Made by a program: the position numbers and the translations under genes. Shown one piece after another: positions 8,593 through 15,863 of a stretch of 24,715 nucleotides of DNA (its first letter is position 1; the number at the start of each line of letters is the position of its first letter). The notes beneath the pieces were generated by a model. It made no database searches and was not told the DNA's origin. It saw nothing but the letters and a program-made list of their open reading frames with translations. The DNA is from an uncultured Prevotellaceae bacterium (lineage in GTDB: Bacteria > Bacteroidota > Bacteroidia > Bacteroidales > Bacteroidaceae): contig CALDLA010000048.1 in assembly GCA_937898415.1 (NCBI GenBank), forward strand, positions 1-24,715, in the 5' to 3' direction.

Positions 8593-9633
8593 TTATATGG
8601 GTTTGTTCTGTGACTTATGTGCTGTCGATAGCAGTCCGCAGGCCGCGAAGATGTCCTGTCCGCGACTGGCCCGGATGGTGGTGAAGACGCCGCGGGCCGT
8701 CAGGAAGTCGCGCAGCCGTTCCATGCGTTCCTCGTCGGCTCCGGGCAGGTCCACATCGGGGATAGCGTGAAAGCGTATCAGGTTGATGCGGCACTCCAGT
8801 CCCTCCACCAGTCTGACAATCTCGCGACCGTGAGCCAGCGAGTCGTTCAGTCCGCCAAAGCAGATGTATTCGAACGAGCAGCGCCGCTGGTGGGTGAAGT
8901 CGTACTGCCGCAGCAGGTCGACGACCTCCTGGATGGTCATCTGTCCTTCGGCAGGCATCAGCTGCCGCCGCTGTTCATGTAGCGGCGAGTGCATCGAGAT
9001 GGCCACGTGGCATTGGCTCTCGTCCAAGAACCGTTTCAGCTTGCCGCGTATGCCCACGCTACTCACCGTGATGCGCTTGGGGCTCCACCGGTAGCCGTCG
9101 TCGGCCGTCAGGATCTCCGTAGCCCTCAGTACGGCGTCGAGGTTGTCCATCGGCTCGCCTTGTCCCATGAACACCACGTTGGTCAGCTGCTCGCGCTCGG
9201 GTAGTGCGTAGATCTGGTTCAGGATGTCGGCGGCGGTGAGGTTGCCCTCCCAGCCCTGCTTGCCCGTCTGACAGAAGAGGCAGTTCATCTTGCAGCCCAC
9301 CTGGCACGACACGCAGAGCGTCGCCCGCTCACCGTCAGGAATGAAGACGGTTTCCACGTATTTCCCGTCAGCCGTCGGAAACAGGTACTTCACCGTCCCG
9401 TCCACGCTGCGCTGGCAGTCGATAGGTGCCATGATACCCACCGTGAAATGCTCCTTCAGTCGTTCGCGGTTCTGTTTCGAGATGTTGGTCATCTCGTCAA
9501 TGCTACCGACGTGCTGCTGATAGAGCCAACGGGCTATCTGCCCACCCGTGAAGGCGGGCATACCCAACTCCCGAACCGCTTCTTTCAGCTCGGAGCCGGT
9601 CATTCCCATGAGCACTTTTCTCTGGTCTGTCAT
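8593..9633 (-). CDS. rlmN: 23S rRNA/tRNA adenine C2-methyltransferase RlmN
   Basis: A radical-SAM enzyme that methylates C2 of A2503 in 23S rRNA and A37 in some tRNAs, improving decoding accuracy. The 346-residue length is typical. The iron-sulfur motif CxxxCxxC is at Cys114, Cys118 and Cys121, followed by QTGKQG. GQGEP in the SAM-binding part is present, and the methyl-carrying cysteine is in FAACG near the end (Cys332). The gene is first in the minus-strand cluster and has a TAACTTTG promoter core upstream at 9659-9666. Divergent to it is the glycosyltransferase fusion gene. Confidence 0.95.
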   Translation of the reverse strand: MTDQRKVLMGMTGSELKEAVRELGMPAFTGGQIARWLYQQHVGSIDEMTNISKQNRERLKEHFTVGIMAPIDCQRSVDGTVKYLFPTADGKYVETVFIPDGERATLCVSCQVGCKMNCLFCQTGKQGWEGNLTAADILNQIYALPEREQLTNVVFMGQGEPMDNLDAVLRATEILTADDGYRWSPKRITVSSVGIRGKLKRFLDESQCHVAISMHSPLHEQRRQLMPAEGQMTIQEVVDLLRQYDFTHQRRCSFEYICFGGLNDSLAHGREIVRLVEGLECRINLIRFHAIPDVDLPGADEERMERLRDFLTARGVFTTIRASRGQDIFAACGLLSTAHKSQNKPI

Positions 9634-9658
9634 TTCTGATGTTCTGGGTTTTCGGGTG

Positions 9659-9666
9659 CAAAGTTA
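9659..9666 (-). promoter_or_regulatory. Promoter core of rlmN
   Basis: On the minus strand TAACTTTG, 25 bases before the rlmN ATG. No convincing -33 TTTG is seen. The spacer 9634-9735 also carries the divergent promoter core at 9709-9716. Confidence 0.6.
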
Positions 9667-9708
9667 CAAAAAACTTACCTTTTCTTCGACTGTTCCAGAT
9701 TTTATTTG

Positions 9709-9716
9709 TAATTTTG
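9709..9716 (+). promoter_or_regulatory. Promoter core of the glycosyltransferase-SpoIID operon
   Basis: TAATTTTG at 9709-9716, 19 bases before the ATG at 9736. A tiny frame ATG AAA TCA TGA (9728-9739) begins right after the expected transcript start and its stop overlaps the main start codon. Confidence 0.55.
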
Positions 9717-9735
9717 CAAGAAATTTTATGAAATC

Positions 9736-12700
9736 ATGAGAGAAATGATAGATTGTTTCCTCCCCGACTTCGACCGCGAGGCGATGTCAGCGACTGTCGG
9801 ACAGCTCAGCGAAAGCAAGGCGGTGAGGAATATTTACTGGACTGAAGGGATGGCCAGCACCAGCTTGGTGACAAGCATTGCCGAACGTGCGCGTGCGCCC
9901 TACGTCCTGCTGTTCACCAAACCTGCCCCCGTCGTCTTAGGCCAGAGGGCACTCGAGCGGATGCTCCGCACGGCCTGCGATTCAGGTGCGCCGATGGTCT
10001 ATGCCGACCGTACGGGTCATCCCGCCATCGACTACCAGTTGGGCTCTATTCGCGACGACTTCGACTTCGGCTCCCTCTGGTTGGTCAAGACCTCGCTGCT
10101 CCAGGCGTTTGCCCTGCAGGCTGGCGAACAGGATTACCAGTTTGCGGGCCTTTACGCCCTGCGCCTGTTCCTGAGCCGTGAGGGACAGTTGTTCCACCTG
10201 AACGAGACGCTCTACACGGAAGAGGAACTCGACACCCGGGCCTCCGGTGTCAGGCAGTTCGACTACGTCAATCCGCGCAACCGCGAGGTGCAGATAGAGA
10301 TGGAACAGGCCGCTACGTGCCACCTGGCTGCCATCGGGGCCAAGATTGACCCTTCGTATTATCGTACGCCCAACTTCAACGAGCAGGAGTTCGAGGTGGA
10401 GGCCTCCGTCGTCATCCCTGTCTTCAATCGTGCCAAGACCATCGCCGACGCCGTTGAGAGTGCCTTGCAGCAGAAAACCTCCTTCAAGTATAACGTCATC
10501 GTGGTCGATAACCGCTCCACCGACGGCACCTCCGACATCCTGTCCCGTCTGTCGTCATACAATGACGACAAGCTCCACGTTATCGTCCCCAAACGAACCG
10601 ACCTCGGCATCGGCGGCTGCTGGAACGAGGCCATCAACGATCCGCGTTGCGGCCGCTTTGCCGTGCAGCTGGACTCCGACGACCTCTATTCCTCGCCCGC
10701 TACGCTGCAGCAGGTGGTCGATGCCTTCCATAAGCAGAAGGCCGCTATGGTGGTAGGCAGCTACCGCATGTGCGACTTCGAACTGAATACCCTGCCGCCA
10801 GGACTCATCGACCATCGTGAGTGGACTGACGAGAACGGCCCCAACAACGCCCTGCGCATCAACGGGCTGGGTGCTCCACGTGCCTTCTTCACCCCGCTGC
10901 TGCGCCAGTTGCAGTTCCCCAACACCAGCTACGGCGAGGACTACGCCCTGGGGCTTGCCTTCTCGCGCCACTACCGCATCGGACGCATCTATGAAGAGCT
11001 CTACCTCTGTCGCCGCTGGGGAGGCAACAGCGACGCCGCCCTCTCGGTCGAGAAGGTCAATGCCAACAATTTATATAAGGATCGCCTGCGTACACTTGAG
11101 ATAGAAGCCCGCCGCCGCATGGTCAGTGGCAAGGCCGACATCGTGATGCCTGCATCGCCCCTCCAGCGGTTCTTCGACCGCCAGTTGGAGATATGGCCCG
11201 ATGCCCGCCAGCGCTACCGCCAGCTGACCTCCGTCCAGACGCGCGAACTGAACAACGCCGACTCGACGGTGGTACTCCAGTGGAATCCCGCCCGCATCGT
11301 TTCTACGGGTGCCAAGATTGACAGTCGCAGCCTCAGCGAGCGCCCCTGTTTCCTCTGCGCACAGAACCGCCCCAAGGAGCAGCTGAAGCGCACGATTGAC
11401 GGCAAGTGGGAACTGCTCATCAACCCGTTCCCCATCCTACCCATGCACTTCACGCTGCCCACGCTGAAGCATCAGCCGCAGGCCATTAAGGATATGTATG
11501 GTGAAATCTATCGGCTGTTGGCTGACTATCCTGAACTGATGGTCTTCTACAACGGTCCCAAATGCGGCGCCTCGGCTCCCGATCATGCTCACCTACAGGC
11601 CGGCGTACCCGCCGTTCTGCCGCTGATGGACTCCTGGCAACGGCTGTCACACGGACTGACACCCGTCGTCAGTCTGTCTGAAGTCGACGATATCTCCGTC
11701 ATCAACGATTACCCCTGTCCCGCATTGCTGATCCGCAGCCACTCCCGCGAGGCCGGCGAGCGGCTCTTCCGCAGACTCTATGCGGCCCTGCCTTGCCGTA
11801 CTGGCGAGTCGGAGCCGATGATGAACATCGTGGCTTGGCGCAAGGACGAGGAATACCTGTCAGTAGTCTTCCCGCGCGAAAAACACCGCCCCGACTGCTA
11901 CGGCAGTATCATGGTGTCGCCAGGAGCCATCGACATGGCCGGTCTCATCATCACCCCGCGTCAGGAGGATTTCGAACAACTCACGGCCGATCAGGTCATT
12001 GACATCCTGCAGGAGGTAGCCTTGCAGAAGGACGCCTTTGCCAGCGTCATCGAGAAACTGCAGCAGCCCCAGCAGACAGCGTTCAACTCGCCCTATAACA
12101 AGGAGCCGGTGGTCAGCGTCGGCATTGTCAGCGGCCAGAAAATAGTATTTACCCTCAACACACCCTATACGGCCAAGGGGGCTCTCTTCAAAGGCGAACA
12201 GACGGTGGAGTTCAGCGAGGGCGGCATCCTGTGGCACGGGCAGCAGTATCGCGAACTGGTCTTCACGCCCCAGTCGGCTGAGGCTTCGTTCTCGTTGCAC
12301 GACGTCACCATCGGCGTCAACTTCCACTGGGAGCGCAAGCAGACGCAGCGCTTCAACGGCATCCTGCGCCTAGTGGTCGACAGCGACCACATCACGGCCA
12401 TCAACGAACTGTCCGTCGAACGCTACCTGACCAGCGTCATCAGCAGCGAGATGTCAGCCACGTCGTCGACCGAACTGCTCAAGGCGCACGCCGTCATCAG
12501 CCGTTCGTGGCTGCTGGCACAGATGGAGAAACGCCGCCAGCTGAGCAACGGCAATGGTGATAATTTCTTCTCGTTCAACAAGAAGGACGACGAGCTGATA
12601 CGCTGGTACGACCGCGAGGATCACACCATCTTCGACGTCTGTGCCGACGACCACTGCCAGCGCTATCAGGGCATCACCCACGCCGACATCCCGGCTGTGG

Positions 12701-13320
12701 CCGAGGCCGTGAAGGCCACGCGCGGACAGGTGCTCACTTATGAGGGACAGTTGTGCGATGCCCGTTTCTCGAAGTGCTGTGGCGGTCAGACGGAGGAGTT
12801 CCAGTACTGTTGGGAGAACACACCGAAGCCCTACCTGACGTCCGTCTCATGTCCCTACTGCGACACCCACGACCGCCACGTGCTGTCACAGGTGCTCAAC
12901 GACTACGATCAGGAGACGCCCGACTTCTACCGCTGGACGGTGAAGTACACGCAGCAGGAACTGACGGAGCTGGTCAGCAGTAAGCTGAAGATGGACCTTG
13001 GCGACATCACCGACCTCAAACCGCTGGAGCGCGGCAAGAGCGGCCGCATCTGGAAACTGCGCATCGTGGGCACCAAGCGCTCGTTCACCATCGGCAAGGA
13101 ACTCGAGATACGCCGCACGCTCAGCGAGACCCATCTCTACAGCTCGGCCTTCGAGGTCGAGAAAACGGCTGGCGGCTTCATCCTGCACGGACGCGGATGG
13201 GGTCACGGCGTGGGCCTCTGCCAGATAGGTGCCGCCGTCATGGGCGAACAGGGCAAACAGTATAATGACATCCTGCTCTACTACTATCGTGGAGCCGAAA
13301 TAAAGAAAATATATGAATAA
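9736..13320 (+). CDS. GT2 glycosyltransferase / DUF4922 HIT-like / SpoIID fusion
   Basis: A 1194-residue multidomain protein. Residues 1-210 look like a degenerate GT-A-type fold. Residues 222-430 are a family 2 glycosyltransferase (SVVIPVFNRAKTI, DNRSTDGT, and the metal-binding QLDSDD at 311-316). Residues about 490-780 match the Bacteroidetes DUF4922 region, with a CxxC at 538-541 and a HIT/GalT-like motif DHAHLQ at 616-621, pointing to nucleotidyl or phosphorylase chemistry. Residues about 795-1190 are a SpoIID/LytB domain (VERYLTSVISSEM at 894-906, CCGGQTE at 1014-1020, GWGHGVGLCQIGA at 1154-1166). SpoIID domains cleave denuded peptidoglycan glycan in spore formers. No signal peptide is visible, which is odd for a wall-acting domain. 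The stop overlaps the start of a muropeptide-type MFS gene, suggesting a joint job in cell-wall sugar turnover. The overall substrate is unknown. Confidence 0.85.
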   Translation: MREMIDCFLPDFDREAMSATVGQLSESKAVRNIYWTEGMASTSLVTSIAERARAPYVLLFTKPAPVVLGQRALERMLRTACDSGAPMVYADRTGHPAIDYQLGSIRDDFDFGSLWLVKTSLLQAFALQAGEQDYQFAGLYALRLFLSREGQLFHLNETLYTEEELDTRASGVRQFDYVNPRNREVQIEMEQAATCHLAAIGAKIDPSYYRTPNFNEQEFEVEASVVIPVFNRAKTIADAVESALQQKTSFKYNVIVVDNRSTDGTSDILSRLSSYNDDKLHVIVPKRTDLGIGGCWNEAINDPRCGRFAVQLDSDDLYSSPATLQQVVDAFHKQKAAMVVGSYRMCDFELNTLPPGLIDHREWTDENGPNNALRINGLGAPRAFFTPLLRQLQFPNTSYGEDYALGLAFSRHYRIGRIYEELYLCRRWGGNSDAALSVEKVNANNLYKDRLRTLEIEARRRMVSGKADIVMPASPLQRFFDRQLEIWPDARQRYRQLTSVQTRELNNADSTVVLQWNPARIVSTGAKIDSRSLSERPCFLCAQNRPKEQLKRTIDGKWELLINPFPILPMHFTLPTLKHQPQAIKDMYGEIYRLLADYPELMVFYNGPKCGASAPDHAHLQAGVPAVLPLMDSWQRLSHGLTPVVSLSEVDDISVINDYPCPALLIRSHSREAGERLFRRLYAALPCRTGESEPMMNIVAWRKDEEYLSVVFPREKHRPDCYGSIMVSPGAIDMAGLIITPRQEDFEQLTADQVIDILQEVALQKDAFASVIEKLQQPQQTAFNSPYNKEPVVSVGIVSGQKIVFTLNTPYTAKGALFKGEQTVEFSEGGILWHGQQYRELVFTPQSAEASFSLHDVTIGVNFHWERKQTQRFNGILRLVVDSDHITAINELSVERYLTSVISSEMSATSSTELLKAHAVISRSWLLAQMEKRRQLSNGNGDNFFSFNKKDDELIRWYDREDHTIFDVCADDHCQRYQGITHADIPAVAEAVKATRGQVLTYEGQLCDARFSKCCGGQTEEFQYCWENTPKPYLTSVSCPYCDTHDRHVLSQVLNDYDQETPDFYRWTVKYTQQELTELVSSKLKMDLGDITDLKPLERGKSGRIWKLRIVGTKRSFTIGKELEIRRTLSETHLYSSAFEVEKTAGGFILHGRGWGHGVGLCQIGAAVMGEQGKQYNDILLYYYRGAEIKKIYE

Positions 13321-14578
13321 AAGATCTCCCTGGGCCTGGGTGCCCACACTTTACTTTGCCGAGGGCGTTCCCTACGTGGCCGTGATGACCATCTCGCTCA
13401 TCCTCTACAAGCGTCTCGGCATGTCGAATACCGACATCACGCTCTACACCTCATGGCTCTACCTGCCCTGGGTCATCAAGCCCCTGTGGAGCCCCTTCGT
13501 CGATATGTTGCGCTCCAAGCGCTGGTGGATTGTCACCATGCAGCTGCTCATCGGCGCGGCCCTTGGCGGTGTGGCCTTTACCATTCCCGCCTCGTGGTGG
13601 TTGCAGGGTTCGCTCTGCTTTTTCTGGCTGATGGCTTTCAGTAGCGCCACCCACGACATTGCTGCCGACGGCTTCTACATGATGGGACTCGACGAGCACG
13701 AGCAGGCCTATTTCGTGGGCATACGTTCCACGTTCTACCGCATCGCCACCATCTTCTCCTCGGGACTGCTGGTCGGACTGGCAGGTGCCCTGCAGGTGAT
13801 GACGCGCAGCATCCGCTATTCGTGGAGCCTGGTGTTCTACCTCATGGCTGGCCTCTTCATTGCCTTCTGGCTCTACCACAACTGGATATTGCCACACCCC
13901 TCGGAGGACGGCGAAAAACATACCAAGACGGCCAGCGACATCTGGCGTGAGTTCTGCCAGACGTTGGTCACCTTCTTCCAGAAACCGCAGGTGTGGGCGG
14001 GCATCTGCTTCATGCTCTTCTACCGCATGCCTGAGGGACTGCTGGCCAAGGTGTCGGCCCTCTTCCTGGTCGATGCGCCCCACAACGGCGGACTCGGACT
14101 GAGCGACGGCGAATACGGACTGGTGCAGGGGACGGTGGGCGTCATCGGACTCACCGTCGGCGGCATCCTTGGCGGCATCTGCGCCAGTCGCGACGGACTG
14201 AAGCGCTGGCTCTGGCCCATGGTAATGGCTATCACCCTGCCCGACATCGTCTATGTCCTGTTGGCCTACCTGCTGCCCACCAGCCTGGTGACCATCAGCG
14301 CCTGCGTCTTTGTCGAGCAGTTCGGTTACGGTTTCGGCTTCTCGGCCTACATGCTATACCTTATATATTATAGTCAGGGTGCCCACAAGACGTCGCATTA
14401 CGCCCTCTGCACAGCCTTCATGGCCCTTTCGATGATGATTCCCGGACTCTTTGCGGGTGCCTTGCAGGAGACTGTCGGCTACCAGTGGTTCTTCATCATC
14501 GTCATGCTGGCCTGCTCGATGACCTACATCGTCACGTCGTGCCTGAAGATTGACCCTGAATTCGGAAAAAAGAAATAA
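13313..14578 (+). CDS. AmpG/MurT-like MFS transporter
   Basis: A 421-residue inner-membrane transporter of the major facilitator superfamily with about 12 hydrophobic segments. The N-terminal part (WVPTLYFAEGVPY, then WLYLPWVIKPLWSP) and the SSATHDIAADGFY segment resemble the AmpG permease family, which brings anhydromuropeptides into the cytoplasm for recycling; Tannerella forsythia MurT, an N-acetylmuramic acid importer, belongs to this type. The start codon overlaps the end of the SpoIID fusion gene by 8 bases, implying translational coupling. The import of wall sugars or muropeptides is inferred from family and context. A related role in importing another saccharide is possible. Confidence 0.82.
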   Translation: MNKRSPWAWVPTLYFAEGVPYVAVMTISLILYKRLGMSNTDITLYTSWLYLPWVIKPLWSPFVDMLRSKRWWIVTMQLLIGAALGGVAFTIPASWWLQGSLCFFWLMAFSSATHDIAADGFYMMGLDEHEQAYFVGIRSTFYRIATIFSSGLLVGLAGALQVMTRSIRYSWSLVFYLMAGLFIAFWLYHNWILPHPSEDGEKHTKTASDIWREFCQTLVTFFQKPQVWAGICFMLFYRMPEGLLAKVSALFLVDAPHNGGLGLSDGEYGLVQGTVGVIGLTVGGILGGICASRDGLKRWLWPMVMAITLPDIVYVLLAYLLPTSLVTISACVFVEQFGYGFGFSAYMLYLIYYSQGAHKTSHYALCTAFMALSMMIPGLFAGALQETVGYQWFFIIVMLACSMTYIVTSCLKIDPEFGKKK

Positions 14579-14591
14579 AACGCCAACACAT

Positions 14592-15818
14592 ATGGACATA
14601 ACAGAAAGATTCCTGAACTATACCAAGTTCGACACGCAGTCGTCTGAAGAGAGCGACAGCGTGCCCAGTACCCCGAAACAACTCGTCTTCGCTGAATACC
14701 TGAAGAAGGAACTCGAGGCCGAGGGACTCAGCGACGTCGAGATGGACGACAAGGGCTATATCTACGCTACGCTGAAGGCCAATACTGGGGAGCGCGTGCC
14801 CACCATCGGATTCATCTCACACTACGACACCAGCCCCGACTGCTCGGGAGCCGACATCCATCCCCAGATGGTGCATCAGTACGACGGGTCGGACATCGAA
14901 CTCTCGCAGGGCATCATTTCTTCGCCCATGAAGTTTCCCGAACTGCTGCAGCACATCGGCGAAGACCTCATCGTGACGGACGGACACACGCTGCTCGGAG
15001 CCGACGACAAGGCTGGCATCGCTGAAATCGTGCAGGCAATGGCCTACCTGCAGCAGCACAAGGAAATCAAGCACGGAAAGATTCGCGTCGCCTTCAACCC
15101 CGACGAGGAGATAGGTCGCGGAGCCCACCACTTCGACGTCGAGCGCTTCGGCTGCGACTGGGCCTACACGATGGACGGCGGCGACGTGGGCGAACTGGAG
15201 TTCGAGAACTTCAACGCCGCTGCGGCCAAGGTCGTCATACGCGGCATCAGCGTACACCCGGGCTATGCCAAGGACAAGATGGTGAACGCCAATGCGCTGG
15301 CCGCCGAGTTTGCCAGGATGCTGCCTGAGGACGAGACGCCTGAGCAGACGGAGGGCTATCAGGGCTTCTACCACCTGCTCGGCATTCAGTCGAACGTCGA
15401 GGAGGCACGGCTTAGCTACATCATCCGCGACCACGACCGCGACCGCTTCGAAGACCGCAAGCACTTCATCCTGCGTTGTGCCGAACAGATGAACGCCCGA
15501 TACGGCGAAGGCACCGTCGTGGCCGAGGTGCGCGACCAGTACTACAACATGAAGGAGAAGATAGACCCTGATGCTATGCACGTAATCGACGTCGTGCTGC
15601 ACGCTATGCAGGCTGTCGGCGTAGCCCCCAAGGTCAAGCCCATCCGGGGTGGTACGGACGGTGCCCAGCTGTCGTTCCGCGGACTGCCCTGTCCCAATAT
15701 CTTTGCGGGCGGCGTCAACTTCCACGGCCCCTACGAGTTCGTCTCTATCCAGTCAATGGAGAAGGCCATGCAGGTCATCGTCAAGATCTGCGAACTGACC
15801 GCCCACTATAATTCCTAA
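14592..15818 (+). CDS. pepT: Peptidase T (tripeptide aminopeptidase)
   Basis: A zinc-dependent M20B aminopeptidase that removes the N-terminal residue from tripeptides in the cytoplasm. The 408-residue protein has the full metal and catalytic set: His77 and Asp79 in SHYDTSP, Asp139 in GADDK, Glu172-Glu173 in PDEEIGRG, Asp195 in MDGG, and a late His in NFHGPYEF. These correspond to E. coli PepT His78, Asp80, Asp140, Glu173/174, Asp196 and His379. The frame is open from 14550, but the ATG at 14592 gives the usual family N-terminus (MDITERFLNYTKFDTQS) and avoids overlap with the MFS gene, 13 bases upstream. It may be cotranscribed with the wall-turnover genes, where it could digest released peptides. 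Confidence 0.94.
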   Translation: MDITERFLNYTKFDTQSSEESDSVPSTPKQLVFAEYLKKELEAEGLSDVEMDDKGYIYATLKANTGERVPTIGFISHYDTSPDCSGADIHPQMVHQYDGSDIELSQGIISSPMKFPELLQHIGEDLIVTDGHTLLGADDKAGIAEIVQAMAYLQQHKEIKHGKIRVAFNPDEEIGRGAHHFDVERFGCDWAYTMDGGDVGELEFENFNAAAAKVVIRGISVHPGYAKDKMVNANALAAEFARMLPEDETPEQTEGYQGFYHLLGIQSNVEEARLSYIIRDHDRDRFEDRKHFILRCAEQMNARYGEGTVVAEVRDQYYNMKEKIDPDAMHVIDVVLHAMQAVGVAPKVKPIRGGTDGAQLSFRGLPCPNIFAGGVNFHGPYEFVSIQSMEKAMQVIVKICELTAHYNS

Positions 15819-15820
15819 TA

Positions 15821-15861
15821 ACTTTTCACTTCTCATTTTTCACTTCTCACTTTTCACTTCT
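15821..15861. repeat. Heptamer tract between pepT and the antiporter gene
   Basis: Six consecutive heptamers: ACTTTTC, ACTTCTC, ATTTTTC, ACTTCTC, ACTTTTC, ACTTCT. They fill nearly the whole 45-base spacer. Here the transcript is pyrimidine-rich, opposite to the sense of the tract at 5697-5728. Confidence 0.8.
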
Positions 15862-15863
15862 AT

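Noticed and set aside
14550..14591. Upstream start of peptidase T overlapping the MFS gene
   Set aside because: The extra 14 residues are not part of the family N-terminus, which starts at 14592.
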